Positions 16,280 to 25,898 of a stretch of 64,000 nucleotides of DNA are shown here, in pieces. The stretch comes from Saccharicrinis sp050296935. Lineage in GTDB: Bacteria; Bacteroidota; Bacteroidia; Bacteroidales; Marinilabiliaceae. Under the pieces are notes generated by a model. The model did no database searches and was not told the origin of the DNA. It saw only the letters and a program-made list of their open reading frames with translations. Position 1 is the stretch's first letter, and each line of letters begins with the position of its first letter. A program made the translations under genes and the position numbers. Location: NCBI GenBank assembly GCA_050296935.1, contig JBNKRV010000211.1, forward strand, positions 11,869 through 75,868. Direction: 5' to 3'.

Positions 16280-17173
16280 TTAATTACGTTGGTTTAAAAT
16301 CTCTTTTGTTACCTGTATAGAGTCACGTGATATGGAATACACCCTGAAGAATCCTCTGGCTCCATTACTTATATTGGTTGGAACATTGGCCGGAGGTCCG
16401 CTGAATAGTGGTATTTTTAATCCGGTTTCCTCATGAACCGCTGAAATAAAGTCGTAATAATCTTCATTGATGGTTTGCATTTCTAATGTTACCCAGTCTC
16501 CCTCTTTTAGTTCATAATCTGTTTTTTTGCCTTCCCCATCTTCCTCCACAATACTTTGAACCGATTTGCCGTTAATATCGTTTCCATTAAAATAGTCATC
16601 ATTAAAAACTTCAATATCAGATATTTTAGAGGATACTAATGCGTTGTTTAAGTATACCAAAAATGCATAAGAATCTCCTGGCTCTTCGTTGTCTTTTGAG
16701 AATAACTTAACCAGCCACTGTTTTTGCCCTTGAGTCAAACTCCAGGAAAGGTCAACGGCGTCAACCCGTGTTGCAGGTTTTAAAATATTTGAAGCCTGGT
16801 GATTTTCTTCAATGCCATCATTATTTATATCTATACCCGTAATTTCGATGGTATATTTTCGACCATAAAATGCTTTAAAACCGGCCGGAATTATATACCA
16901 GCCTTCATGTAAAGAGGATTCATGGAGGGTAATGGTGTTGTATCCATCCGAAAACAGAATATGAGCCCCAGATACTGCAGGGTTTTGTTCGTTGGAGAAA
17001 TAATCTGCAGTAACAGATAATTTCACCCAATGATCAATAGGTTGGTCAGTAAATACAGCATCAACAATTAATTCTTTTTTACCTGTTTTAAGGTTAAGAT
17101 CAATTTCTTCAGTGCAGGATATTGTGAATACAACGGATATATATATAATACTTTTCACTAGGGTGTTCATCAT
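16280..17173 (-). CDS. DUF4249 domain lipoprotein
   Basis: A 297-residue predicted surface or periplasmic lipoprotein. The signal peptide ends in 'TISC' with the lipidated Cys at residue 20. The body starts 'LIVDAVFTDQP' and alternates beta strands with motifs such as 'GAHILFSDG' and 'GRKYTIEITG', typical of DUF4249 proteins. In Bacteroidota these are encoded next to TonB-dependent receptors and probably assist the receptor, though their molecular role is not known. The start codon follows the stop codon of the receptor gene with no gap, with two adjacent ATGs as possible starts. Translational coupling is likely. Confidence 0.85.
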   Translation of the reverse strand: MMNTLVKSIIYISVVFTISCTEEIDLNLKTGKKELIVDAVFTDQPIDHWVKLSVTADYFSNEQNPAVSGAHILFSDGYNTITLHESSLHEGWYIIPAGFKAFYGRKYTIEITGIDINNDGIEENHQASNILKPATRVDAVDLSWSLTQGQKQWLVKLFSKDNEEPGDSYAFLVYLNNALVSSKISDIEVFNDDYFNGNDINGKSVQSIVEEDGEGKKTDYELKEGDWVTLEMQTINEDYYDFISAVHEETGLKIPLFSGPPANVPTNISNGARGFFRVYSISRDSIQVTKEILNQRN

Positions 17174-19522
17174 CTAAAATTTAAAGTTATAAGTGACGGA
17201 AGGAATAATTTGGAATAAAAAGGTTTTTTGAGCAGTTGATTTATAGGGGTCACCTTCATCTTGTTCAAAATAAATTGACCATGCATTTTTGCGTGCATAT
17301 AAATTATAAATTGCAAAATTCCATTCTCCCTGCCATTTTCTGTTGGTTTTATTTTTTGTTTTGATGGTATATGAAAGATCCATCCGGTGATAGTCAGGTA
17401 ATTTTTCTTCATTCCTTTTGGAGTATCTGGGAATAATATCACCACCTATAAACATACGACCATTGGGAGCTGTAAATGGAGCGCCACTGAAATATACCCA
17501 GTTCATACTAATTTGACTTCTGGCTGATATTTTATGGTTTACTACTATTGAAATATCATGATCATGATTATAAGGAGATAAGTATTTTTCACCATTGTTA
17601 ACGCCATCTATTTTTCTGTAAGATTTACTCCATGTATATCCAATCCAACCACTAAATCGTTCCTTGTTAATCTTTAAAAGAAACTCAGCTCCATAAGCCC
17701 ATGAATTTCCGGTTCGTATTTCTCCCTCCATCTTATCATTTAATAGTAGTTTAGGATGATCTTTAAAATCAATTGAATTCTTCATGTCCTTATAAAAGAA
17801 TTCGACTGACGCTTCAATCGTATTATTTGATAGATTTTTAAAGTATCCCATTGAATACTGATCACTAATTTGTGGTTTTATATTGGGAGATGACATAAAC
17901 CAAACATCTAAAGGAGTTGTTGATGTGGAATTAGTGGCCAGATGAATATACTGTCGCGTTTTTGAATAACTTGCTTTTAGAGAAGAAGTTTTACCTACTA
18001 CATATGATGCACTGATTCTCGGTTCTATTCCCCAATAGGAATTAAAAAATTCCCCTGATTGATAGTTGTTTTTCTTTGTAGCCTCGTAATTGTTATCAAA
18101 CTCATAACTGACTCCTTTACCAATATTCTGAATGCCGGATAAACGGATTCCATATTTAAGGTTTAATCGAGGGTGAAGGTTTTGTTCGTTTGATATGTAT
18201 ATGGCATGCTCAAGCCCGTAATTATCCGGAATCTTAACGTAATTAAATAGTGTATTATCCCCTGAAGGATTGGCTGTGCCTGGATTTATAGAATGGTAAA
18301 TGGTTTGGAATCCGAAACCGATGGTATTTTCAGGATTTACATAATAATTATAATCCAGCTTTAAACCGAAATCATTCAGTTTGCTTTTCCAGACAAAACC
18401 AGAAGCTTCTTCATTACTACCTAGTTTATAATCGTATTTACTTCTGATTAATGATAGGTTCGAAAAGAGTTTGTTATTATAAACATGATTCCATCTGAAC
18501 GTATAGGTTTGATTTCCATATTCAATTTCCGATATTACCTCTTTAAATACATCTCTTCCCATATAGGAGCTAAAATAGACTCTGTTGTTATTATTAATAA
18601 CGTGCTTGATCTTTGCATTCAGGTCGTAGAAATGGACTTTGTTATCGTGTATGCTTTCGTCAGAAAAAAGTGGTAAAAATAAATCTGCATAGGTGCGTCG
18701 ACCACTTAGAATAAAAGAGGTTTTTTCTTTTATAATAGGCCCCTCCAGTGTTAAACGTGATGAGATTAATCCAATGCCGCCTTTGCCTTCTAATTTTTTA
18801 TTGTTGCCATCATTCATTCTGATGTCGACGAGTGATGATAATCTACCACCTGAACTTGCCGGGATGTCTCCTTTATATAACTTAACATCTTTAACGGCGT
18901 CGTTATTAAATACGGAAAAGAATCCTAATAAATGACCTGCGTTGTAAACAATAGCTTCGTCCAGCAGAATCAGGTTTTGATCCGGATTTCCTCCTCGAAC
19001 GTTAAATCCGCTTGATCCTTCGCTGGTGGCCTGAACTCCTGGCATTAATTGCAGAACCTTTATAACATCCACTTCACCCATTAATGCAGGAACAGTACTA
19101 ATATCTTTGCTTTGTAGCTTTTGGACACTCATTTGTGGGTCACGCACATTGGCATCCATTCTTTTTGAACTGATAACCACTTCTTCAATATTTTCTGTTT
19201 CTGCCTTCAGGTCAATATCTAAACGGGTATCCTTTGTAATTTCTAATTTTCTGTTTATGGTTTCATATCCTAAATAAACATATTGAATTTCGTACGTGCC
19301 CGGGGGTACACCGTAAGAATAGAATCCATAAAGGTTTGTAATGGTTCCTGTTTTGAGTTCTTTAAAATATACAGTTGCTCCAATTAACAATTCCCCGGTA
19401 CCTCCATCTTTTACATATCCGCTTAAAACCACAAGGTTTTTATCAGAATTAATTATTGCGGATGTTATCTGATGTGAAATAAAGATAAGAAAAGTGAGTG
19501 TTAGTAGTTTGAATTTATTCAT
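17174..19522 (-). CDS. TonB-dependent receptor with carboxypeptidase-like N-terminal domain
   Basis: Outer-membrane transporter of 782 residues. Signal peptide (1-22), then a carboxypeptidase regulatory-like beta domain (about 30-115; 'GYVKDGGTGELLIGATVYFKE' in part, 'GFYSYGVPPGTYEIQY'). The plug follows at about 125-230 with 'IKVLQLMPGVQ', 'GFNVRGGNPDQNLILLDE' and 'DIPASSGGRLSSLVDI'. The rest is a beta-barrel ending in the aromatic terminal 'YNFKF'. It pairs with DUF4249 rather than a SusD, so it is not a classic polysaccharide utilisation receptor. The substrate is unknown. No promoter consensus was recognised upstream. Confidence 0.93.
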   Translation of the reverse strand: MNKFKLLTLTFLIFISHQITSAIINSDKNLVVLSGYVKDGGTGELLIGATVYFKELKTGTITNLYGFYSYGVPPGTYEIQYVYLGYETINRKLEITKDTRLDIDLKAETENIEEVVISSKRMDANVRDPQMSVQKLQSKDISTVPALMGEVDVIKVLQLMPGVQATSEGSSGFNVRGGNPDQNLILLDEAIVYNAGHLLGFFSVFNNDAVKDVKLYKGDIPASSGGRLSSLVDIRMNDGNNKKLEGKGGIGLISSRLTLEGPIIKEKTSFILSGRRTYADLFLPLFSDESIHDNKVHFYDLNAKIKHVINNNNRVYFSSYMGRDVFKEVISEIEYGNQTYTFRWNHVYNNKLFSNLSLIRSKYDYKLGSNEEASGFVWKSKLNDFGLKLDYNYYVNPENTIGFGFQTIYHSINPGTANPSGDNTLFNYVKIPDNYGLEHAIYISNEQNLHPRLNLKYGIRLSGIQNIGKGVSYEFDNNYEATKKNNYQSGEFFNSYWGIEPRISASYVVGKTSSLKASYSKTRQYIHLATNSTSTTPLDVWFMSSPNIKPQISDQYSMGYFKNLSNNTIEASVEFFYKDMKNSIDFKDHPKLLLNDKMEGEIRTGNSWAYGAEFLLKINKERFSGWIGYTWSKSYRKIDGVNNGEKYLSPYNHDHDISIVVNHKISARSQISMNWVYFSGAPFTAPNGRMFIGGDIIPRYSKRNEEKLPDYHRMDLSYTIKTKNKTNRKWQGEWNFAIYNLYARKNAWSIYFEQDEGDPYKSTAQKTFLFQIIPSVTYNFKF

Positions 19523-19774
19523 TTCCCTGATGGATCATTATGGTTATTCTGAGTAAAGGACATTCGATTGTCTGATAAGTTGCATCGTAGATACACATAG
19601 AAATTGTAAATATAATGAAACTGTACGTACTTAAGTTTCTTATAATAATCGTTAAAGTTAGGGATTGTATTCCTTATATCATCCTAAAATATTAAGAAGA
19701 GTGTTTTTTTATAGTTCGAGTGTAAGTTTTGAAAATAAATTGTCATTAACAGGATGAAGATGGGAATCTCTGAA

Positions 19775-19810
19775 AATAAAAAAAACCTGTCCCTTTTATA
19801 AGGACAGGTA
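19775..19810 (-). terminator. orphan minus-strand terminator-like hairpin
   Basis: On the minus strand, ACCTGTCC / GGACAGGT stem followed by a run of eight T. It looks like a strong intrinsic terminator, yet no gene on that strand ends nearby; the closest upstream one is lpxA, which has its own terminator 830 bases earlier. Confidence 0.75.
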
Positions 19811-20357
19811 AGTTTAGGGGTCAGGTTATGAAACGGGAATTTAACACCAGAATAAAAACAATAAACTCAAGTCAGGATCAGGTGTTTTGATTTAGTTTAG
19901 AAAATATGTTTGGTTTATTTGTTGATACAAAGAAAGTAACTGCTGGCATATTTGAAGAAAATATGGCGTGACAAAAGTGTGACAAAAGGTAATGGTGTGA
20001 TATGTAGTGTATTAAGAAATGATGTTTTTCGTTGTGTTTTTTTGTAGGGATCTGGAAAAATGCCATTATTAGCAGTTACTGCAGGGATGAGATGCTTTAT
20101 TGCTGATGCAATAGGTTGTATTTTGTACCTCTATTAGCAATGACTCTTCGTTTTTTTTCTGTCTTTCCGTACTCAATGTATCATTAAAACTTCAAGATTA
20201 TTTTCGAATTTATTACCCGGAATTCATAGAGAGGTCATGCTGTTTTTTTAAAATTACATGACCTTTTTACCATTTATTGTAAATGAATTTATAAGAGAAT
20301 CTTTATTTTTTTACCAATTTATTTGAACTCGTAGTATGTATTAGAAATTCGTCATGA

Positions 20358-20464
20358 ACATTGAAAGTACGATAAAACAAGGCTTCAGCGAAACGAGGCA
20401 TAGCATCGTTCTGGTGAGTTGAGGAGAAGCAACGAAGTATCTTGTTTTGAAGTAAGTTCAATGT
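20358..20464. repeat. MITE-like element, family C (one copy)
   Basis: A 107 bp stretch with terminal inverted repeats. The left arm begins ACATTGAAAGTAC and ends AAAACAAG; the reverse complement of the right arm begins ACATTGAACTTAC and ends AAAACAAG (19 of 24 identical). A nested hairpin AACGA...TCGTT lies inside. No second copy was seen in the window. Confidence 0.55.
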
Positions 20465-20537
20465 GCAATAGACTTTCTAATGCATATTGCGGGTTGAAAG
20501 AAGTGATGCTGTTTCGATGAGTATGAGCCATTAATTT

Positions 20538-20558
20538 TATGTCGAACTGTGGTTAATA
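20538..20558 (-). repeat. partial family B repeat end
   Basis: The reverse complement begins ATTAACCACAGTTCGACAT, one mismatch from the left end of the copy at 40480. The rest of the element is not recognisable beyond about 10 further bases. Confidence 0.55.
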
Positions 20559-20630
20559 AGAATATTGTCTTCATAGTTATATTTTTTAATGATAATATGC
20601 TTATGAAGGATGTAGCAAGAATTAAAATTC

Positions 20631-20666
20631 CATAAAAAAGCCAGATTTTCAACTGAAAATCTGGCT
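20631..20666 (-). terminator. Rho-independent terminator of the lpx operon
   Basis: Perfect 12-base stem AGCCAGATTTTC / GAAAATCTGGCT with a four-base loop, followed on the minus strand by six T. It lies 25 bases past the lpxA stop. Confidence 0.9.
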
Positions 20667-20690
20667 GAGTATATTTTTTAACAGACGTTA

Positions 20691-21479
20691 TTAATCGTTT
20701 GCTACACTATATCCTTTAATAATTCCTCGCTGAGAATTTTTAATGAAAAGAATTATTTCGTCTCTTTCTTTCGACGCAGGGAGTTCAGCTTCCAGCTTTT
20801 CAATGGCATCAGAATTATTTAATCCGCTTTGGAAAATAACTCTATAAATATTCTGAACCTCAGTGATTTGTTCGTTTGTAAAATTACGTCTTCTTAATCC
20901 AATAGAATTAATTCCTGCATAGGATAATTTTGCTCTACCTGCTTTAATGTACGGGGGAATATCTTTACTAACTAAAGAGCCACCCTGAACCATAACATGA
21001 GATCCGATATGTACAAATTGGTGAACGGCTGAAGCACCTCCAATAATTGCAAAATCATCAATTTTAACCTCGCCTGCCACCTGAGTTGCATTGGAAATGA
21101 TAACGTTATTACCAACAATACAATCATGTGCGATATGTACATATGCCATTAGCAGGCAGTTACTTCCCACAACAGTTTTACCTCTTGATGAAGTTCCCCT
21201 ATTTACAGTAACACATTCGCGAATGGTGGTATTGTCGCCTATTATGGCTACAGTATCTTCTCCTGAAAATTTCAAATCCTGTGGAATAGCCGAGATAACA
21301 GCACCTGGGAAAATTGTACAGTTTTTCCCAATTCTGGCTCCTTCTAAAATGGTCACATTAGATCCGATTGTGGTTCCTTCTTCAATTACCACGTTTTTAT
21401 CAATTGTAACAAATGGCTCAATAACCACATTCGAAGCAATTTTAGCTTCAGGATGAATGTATGCCAACGGTTGTTTCAT
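20691..21479 (-). CDS. lpxA: acyl-ACP--UDP-N-acetylglucosamine O-acyltransferase
   Basis: First step of lipid A synthesis, cytoplasmic trimer. The start chosen gives 262 residues beginning 'MKQPLAYIHPEAKIA', which matches the normal N-terminus and length of LpxA. A longer frame from an ATG at 21560 would add 27 residues of low-complexity character and is less likely. Left-handed beta-helix hexapeptide repeats run from about 8 to 190 ('GTTIGSNVTILEGARIG' and similar). The catalytic His region is 'YVHIAHDCIVGNN'. The C-terminal helical part includes 'GINSIGLRRRNF'. It is last in the lpxD, lpxC-fabZ, lpxA order on the minus strand, separated from lpxC-fabZ by ~370 bases. Confidence 0.94.
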   Translation of the reverse strand: MKQPLAYIHPEAKIASNVVIEPFVTIDKNVVIEEGTTIGSNVTILEGARIGKNCTIFPGAVISAIPQDLKFSGEDTVAIIGDNTTIRECVTVNRGTSSRGKTVVGSNCLLMAYVHIAHDCIVGNNVIISNATQVAGEVKIDDFAIIGGASAVHQFVHIGSHVMVQGGSLVSKDIPPYIKAGRAKLSYAGINSIGLRRRNFTNEQITEVQNIYRVIFQSGLNNSDAIEKLEAELPASKERDEIILFIKNSQRGIIKGYSVAND

Positions 21480-21849
21480 ATTTTCTGTTTTACTTTTTGA
21501 GCTTTGCTCTGATTCAACCTGAATCTTTTGCACCTCAGTCAATTCACACGTTTTACTCATTATCGGTCGTATCGACTTAATATTTATACGTAGAGGTGAT
21601 TATTACCTCAAAAATTTTCCGGTGCGAAAATAGTTTAACTATCTTAATAAAAAAAATAAATTCTTAATATTAAATTTTCATTAATGTTTCTGAATTTCAA
21701 TATTCCGCATCGCGCAGCTACGCTATTGTTTCTTTCGATGATTGTTTTCAGTCAGCATTCTCAGATCTCTGAATAGCAATATTAATATTGGAGCGTTCAG
21801 TTTCTATCGTAATCTCATATACAAATACTAAGAACTTTGAATCAATAAG
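21480..21849. other. gap between lpxC-fabZ and lpxA
   Basis: About 370 bases without a gene. A one-mismatch -7 element on the minus strand (TATTTTCG, 21625-21632) could give lpxA its own promoter. Confidence 0.35.
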
Positions 21850-23250
21850 CTATGCCTTGTTTCTTGAGATGTTGGCCATAAATTCACCTTCCGCAACAAT
21901 GGCGTCACCAACGTAAGCCGTTCCTCTCATATTAGCAACACCTCTTCGCATAGGTGTAATTAAATCGAGCTTAAAAATTACGGTATCCCCGGGTATCACT
22001 TTTTTGCGAAATTTGATATTATCTAATTTCATGAAATAGGTAGAGTAGTTCTCTGGATCTTCAACCTGATTTAAAACAAATATTCCTCCGCATTGCGCCA
22101 TGGCTTCCACTAATAAAACACCTGGCATAACCGGTTCAGTAGGAAAGTGTCCCTGAAAGAAAGGTTCGTTGAGAGTAACATTTTTAATGCCTACAATATA
22201 GTTCTCCTGAAGATCAATAATTTTATCTACTAATAAAAAAGGATACCTGTGTGGTAGCATTTTTTTTATAGCATTAATATCAAAAACAGGTTCTTCTGCA
22301 GGGTTATATTCGGGTACTACAGGTTTATTAGAACACTTTTTAATTTCGCAGCGAATCATTTTAGCAAACTCAACATTCGCCTGATGCCCCGGACGTGTGG
22401 CTATAATCTTACCTTTAATTGGTAAACCAGCTAATGTAAGATCTCCAATAACATCTAATAATTTATGTCGGGCAGGTTCATTCCGGTGTATTAATTCCAG
22501 ATTATTTAATATGCCAATTGGTTTAATTTCAATTCTTGGTTGATTAAATAAGTCAGCTAATCTGTCAAGTTCTTCCTGAGAAACTTCCCTGTCTATAATT
22601 ATAATAGCATTGTCTAAGTCTCCACCCTTTATCAGGTTATGTTGCATTAACATTTCTACTTCATGTAGAAAAACAAAAGTACGGCATGCGCTAATCTCAT
22701 CTTCAAAGTCATCGAGTGAATCAATGGAAGCAAACTGGTTTTCCAGCAATACGGATTTGCTAAAAGAGATATGCGTATCTACGCTGAAATTGTCGTCAGG
22801 TAAAGCAATAATTTTGATTCCCTTCTCTTTCTCTTCATAAACCATCTTTTCTTTAACAACAAAGTATTTTCTTTCCGCTTGTTGTACTTGTATTCCAGTC
22901 TTTTTTATAGCCTGAACGAAATATTTTGCACTTCCATCTAATATCGGAACCTCAGGGCCATCAATATCAATTAAACAGTTATCTATACCACATCCTCTTA
23001 ATGCGGCTAAACAATGTTCTATTGTACTTATAGATACGTCTTTTTTTTGTAATACTGTTCCACGTTCAGTAAAAGCAACATTTTCGGCTACAGCATTAAT
23101 TATAGGTTGATCTTCGAGATCGATTCTTTTAAACTTATAACCATAATTCTCAGGAGCAGGATTTAAAACAATAGTAACCTCTGCTCCGGTGTGTAATCCC
23201 TTCCCTTTTAAGGTTACTGCACCATTAAGTGTATTTTGATTTTCTATCAT
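21850..23250 (-). CDS. lpxC-fabZ: bifunctional LpxC deacetylase / FabZ dehydratase
   Basis: Fusion of two cytoplasmic enzymes, 466 residues. The N-terminal part (1-305) is UDP-3-O-acyl-N-acetylglucosamine deacetylase, the committed step of lipid A synthesis; likely zinc ligands are H79 ('TIEHC'), H262 and D266 ('HKLLD'). The C-terminal part (about 325-466) is 3-hydroxyacyl-ACP dehydratase of fatty acid synthesis, with 'LPHRYPFLLVDKI', catalytic H368 ('GHFP') and E382 ('LVEAMAQ'). This fusion is characteristic of Bacteroidota and related phyla. It may balance hydroxyacyl-ACP use between lipid A and phospholipid. It lies 37 bases after lpxD. Confidence 0.96.
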   Translation of the reverse strand: MIENQNTLNGAVTLKGKGLHTGAEVTIVLNPAPENYGYKFKRIDLEDQPIINAVAENVAFTERGTVLQKKDVSISTIEHCLAALRGCGIDNCLIDIDGPEVPILDGSAKYFVQAIKKTGIQVQQAERKYFVVKEKMVYEEKEKGIKIIALPDDNFSVDTHISFSKSVLLENQFASIDSLDDFEDEISACRTFVFLHEVEMLMQHNLIKGGDLDNAIIIIDREVSQEELDRLADLFNQPRIEIKPIGILNNLELIHRNEPARHKLLDVIGDLTLAGLPIKGKIIATRPGHQANVEFAKMIRCEIKKCSNKPVVPEYNPAEEPVFDINAIKKMLPHRYPFLLVDKIIDLQENYIVGIKNVTLNEPFFQGHFPTEPVMPGVLLVEAMAQCGGIFVLNQVEDPENYSTYFMKLDNIKFRKKVIPGDTVIFKLDLITPMRRGVANMRGTAYVGDAIVAEGEFMANISRNKA

Positions 23251-23287
23251 ATTCAGGATGTCTTTACAGCAGTCGTATTGTGGTAAT

Positions 23288-24325
23288 TTATTCTTCTTTA
23301 AGTTTTTTTATTTCATTTTTAAGCTCTTTTATATCACTTGCCATATCCGGAAGGTGCTTAAAATGAATAAATGAACGGTTAAACAATTTTATCGGCATTG
23401 AAGGTGCGCCCCGGAGAATCTCACCTTCCTTTTTTATTGAGTTACTAACACCCGTAAAGGCTCCGATTTTTGTATTGTCGGCTATGTTGATGTGTCCGGC
23501 TATTGCCGAATGGCCTCCAACCATACATCTTTTACCAATGGAGGTTGATCCGGCTATTCCTGAAAGAGCAGCTATCACAGTGTGCTCTCCGATTTCCACA
23601 TTATGAGCAACCTGTATTAAGTTATCCAATTTTACACCTTCACGTATAAATGTTGAACCCATTGTTGCCCTGTCGATAGTTGTATTGGCTCCAATTTCAC
23701 AATTATCCTCTACTATAACATTACCTAATTGAGGAATTTTATCGTAACTGTTATCTTCATTTGGAGCAAAACCAAAGCCATCAGAACCAATAACAGAGCC
23801 TGCATGTATGATGCAGTTACTGCCCACTTTACAATCCTGGTATATTTTAACGCCGGCAAAAATGGTTGTATTGTCTCCGATGGTTACATTATCTCCAATG
23901 TAACTGTTTGGATAAATACTAACATTATTTCCTGTTTTAACGTTATCACCGATATAAGCAAATGCACCAACGTATGGAAATTCACCAATGCTTGCTGATT
24001 CTGAAATAAAAGAGGGATTTTCAATTCCCGTTTTACGGGGTTTCATTTCCTGATACATTTGCATAAGTTTTGCAACTGCAACATAGGCATCTTCAACCTG
24101 AATCATTGTTGTTGATACTTCTTTTTCAGGTACAAATGATTTATTTACAATTACTATTGATGCTTCTGTATCGTATATATGTCTGGTGTATTTGGGGTTG
24201 GATAAAAAGGATATTGTGCCGGGTTTTCCTTCTTCAATCTTTGAAACGTTGCCCACTAATGCTTCTGGGTCTCCTACAATAACGCCGTCTATAAGTTCGG
24301 CAATCTGTTTTGCTGAAAATTTCAT
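23288..24325 (-). CDS. lpxD: UDP-3-O-(3-hydroxyacyl)glucosamine N-acyltransferase
   Basis: Third step of lipid A synthesis, adding the second hydroxyacyl chain; 345 residues. An N-terminal uridine-binding domain (1-105; 'GTISFLSNPKYTRH') precedes hexapeptide repeats (about 110-310; 'IGDNVTIGDNTTIFAGVKI' in part). The catalytic His region is 'LIQVAHNVEIGEHTVIAA'. A short charged coiled tail ends the protein. It leads the lipid A genes and has a promoter element directly upstream (24342-24349). Confidence 0.96.
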   Translation of the reverse strand: MKFSAKQIAELIDGVIVGDPEALVGNVSKIEEGKPGTISFLSNPKYTRHIYDTEASIVIVNKSFVPEKEVSTTMIQVEDAYVAVAKLMQMYQEMKPRKTGIENPSFISESASIGEFPYVGAFAYIGDNVKTGNNVSIYPNSYIGDNVTIGDNTTIFAGVKIYQDCKVGSNCIIHAGSVIGSDGFGFAPNEDNSYDKIPQLGNVIVEDNCEIGANTTIDRATMGSTFIREGVKLDNLIQVAHNVEIGEHTVIAALSGIAGSTSIGKRCMVGGHSAIAGHINIADNTKIGAFTGVSNSIKKEGEILRGAPSMPIKLFNRSFIHFKHLPDMASDIKELKNEIKKLKEE

Positions 24326-24341
24326 TGCTTATAATTTGCTG

Positions 24342-24349
24342 CAAATCTA
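24342..24349 (-). promoter_or_regulatory. Bacteroidota -7 promoter element for lpxD
   Basis: Minus strand TAGATTTGC, exact TAnnTTTG, 16 bases before the lpxD ATG, implying a very short leader. Confidence 0.45.
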
Positions 24350-24377
24350 GCAATATTATCTTCATTAAAAAAGCCGA

Positions 24378-25643
24378 TTATAAGTTACCAACCCATTTGC
24401 GTAATGCTTTAGGGTAGCAAAGAATGTTTTTTCTTACATTTTTACCCAGAACGGAAAGGTTTAGTATGTCAGAGGCTTTGGATACATCCTGAATGTCGCC
24501 GTTGGAATATAGAATGTTAATATTTTCATCTGTTATGCTATAGGCGTGATTTTCAATGGTGTCTTTATATACGAAATACGAAATTTCTTCTTGACTATTT
24601 AAGTGGTATAAATCTTTGACTTTTTGTCTGATTTGTTTGATTGTTGTTTTTTCAAAAGGATCTTTTCTCAAATCAATATGAAGTAAATCTCTGTTAAGTA
24701 TTGCTTTTGATAATTCGGATAAGATAAAATCATCATGACCGGCCCATACTTTTATGGCAGACATGATATCTCCATCATCCAGTAATGCGAAATTTTCCAG
24801 CACTAACTTGTTTTGTTCAAAGTCTTCCTTGGTTATGGATTTATCCATAAAATAGGATAGGTGAGGAGGTGCAAATAATGTATGGTCAGATTGGAATACA
24901 AACCTGGCACGCTGTAATACCTTAACAAGTATTTTTTCGGCAACAATGGCTGTTTTGTGCAAATATACCTGCCAATACATTAATCTTCTGGCAATCAGGA
25001 ATTTTTCAATCGAATATATTCCTTTTGATTCAACAACCAATTGGTCGTTTTTTACATGTAGCATCTTAATTATTCTATCAGAACCAATAATACCTTCTGT
25101 AACGCCTGAAAAAAAACTATCTCGTCGAAGATAATCCAGCCTGTCCATATCTAACTGGCTGCTTACTAACTGATGTAAAAATTTTTTAGGATAGTTATTT
25201 AAGAAAATTTCAATCGCTAAATTTAGTTTGCCATTAAACTCTTCGTTTAACCGGTTCATAAATATAAGCGAGATATCTTCATGTGATACTTCATCAACAA
25301 CAGAGTTTTCCAGAGCATGAGAAAAAGGACCATGCCCTATATCGTGAAGCAATATTGCGATGTGAACAGCTTCAGATTCTTCTTCCGAAATCTCAATACC
25401 TTTTGATTGTAATACAGAAACGGCAGAACTCATTAAATGCATAGCACCTACTGCATGTTGAAATCGGTTATGCATAGCACCGGGGTATACCAGCGAAGTG
25501 AGTCCTAATTGCTTAATGCCTCTTAATCGTTGAAAATAACGATGTTGTAACAGGTCATAAATAAAGCTGAAAGGTACCTTTACAAATCCGTAAACCGGAT
25601 CATTTATTATTTTTAGTTTATTTAATACGATTTCTTTACTCAC
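24378..25643 (-). CDS. HD domain phosphohydrolase (dNTPase-like)
   Basis: Predicted metal-dependent phosphohydrolase, 421 residues with the start chosen. There is no in-frame ATG near the N-terminus; the options are GTG at 25676 or GTG at 25643. A -7 promoter element at 25679-25686 would place the first GTG ahead of the transcript start, so the second is used. The HD metal site is visible as 'RFQHAVGAMHL' (H63) and 'ILLHDIGHGPFSH' (H100, D101). 'INDPVYGFV' at the start and 'RLRGIKQLG' are typical of the dGTPase/SAMHD1-like branch. Substrate is not predictable. It sits head-to-head with rimP, with 52 bases to lpxD. Confidence 0.85.
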   Translation of the reverse strand: MSKEIVLNKLKIINDPVYGFVKVPFSFIYDLLQHRYFQRLRGIKQLGLTSLVYPGAMHNRFQHAVGAMHLMSSAVSVLQSKGIEISEEESEAVHIAILLHDIGHGPFSHALENSVVDEVSHEDISLIFMNRLNEEFNGKLNLAIEIFLNNYPKKFLHQLVSSQLDMDRLDYLRRDSFFSGVTEGIIGSDRIIKMLHVKNDQLVVESKGIYSIEKFLIARRLMYWQVYLHKTAIVAEKILVKVLQRARFVFQSDHTLFAPPHLSYFMDKSITKEDFEQNKLVLENFALLDDGDIMSAIKVWAGHDDFILSELSKAILNRDLLHIDLRKDPFEKTTIKQIRQKVKDLYHLNSQEEISYFVYKDTIENHAYSITDENINILYSNGDIQDVSKASDILNLSVLGKNVRKNILCYPKALRKWVGNL

Positions 25644-25678
25644 GTTACTATGTTTAGGAATACAGAATAAAAGCACTG

Positions 25679-25686
25679 CAAAAATA
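25679..25686 (-). promoter_or_regulatory. Bacteroidota -7 promoter element for the HD gene
   Basis: Minus strand TATTTTTG, exact TAnnTTTG, 35 bases before the favoured GTG start at 25643. Confidence 0.45.
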
Positions 25687-25861
25687 AATTTAATTCTATA
25701 AAGTTACTGTTATAGAGTAAATAGAATGAAAGAAATCCGGTTTTGTGAATGCACTATGTGTATTTCACCTCTGAATTTCATTATTGACAAGCTGCTGAAA
25801 TTAATTAATTTATACAATAATAAATCAATTGGGACTCCTTGCATATTAAACACATTATATC

Positions 25862-25870
25862 TATCTTTGC
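25862..25870 (+). promoter_or_regulatory. promoter of the rimP-nusA-infB operon
   Basis: TATCTTTGC, exact TAnnTTTG plus C, with TTG at 25839-25841, a spacing of 20 bases that fits the -33 element. This is the best complete promoter in the window. The predicted transcript begins near 25877. Confidence 0.6.
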
Positions 25871-25898
25871 ACCGGATTTAATTAAATGTCTTAAAAGG

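Larger units (their letters stand above)
19523..20690. other. 1.2 kb non-coding region between TonB receptor and lpxA
   Basis: No gene is supported; the two minus-strand open frames of about 62-64 codons have unlikely composition. The region holds a minus-strand terminator-like hairpin near 19775-19810, a MITE-like element (20358-20464), one end of a family B repeat (20538-20558), and the lpxA terminator (20631-20666). The remainder looks like unconstrained AT-rich sequence. Confidence 0.6.

Noticed and set aside
19878..20066. 62-codon minus-strand frame ending near the orphan terminator
   Set aside because: His/Phe-rich low-complexity translation with no promoter; position before the terminator is suggestive but not enough.
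20458..20652. 64-codon minus-strand frame with a hydrophobic start
   Set aside because: It spans the lpxA terminator and a repeat end, so it is most likely accidental.
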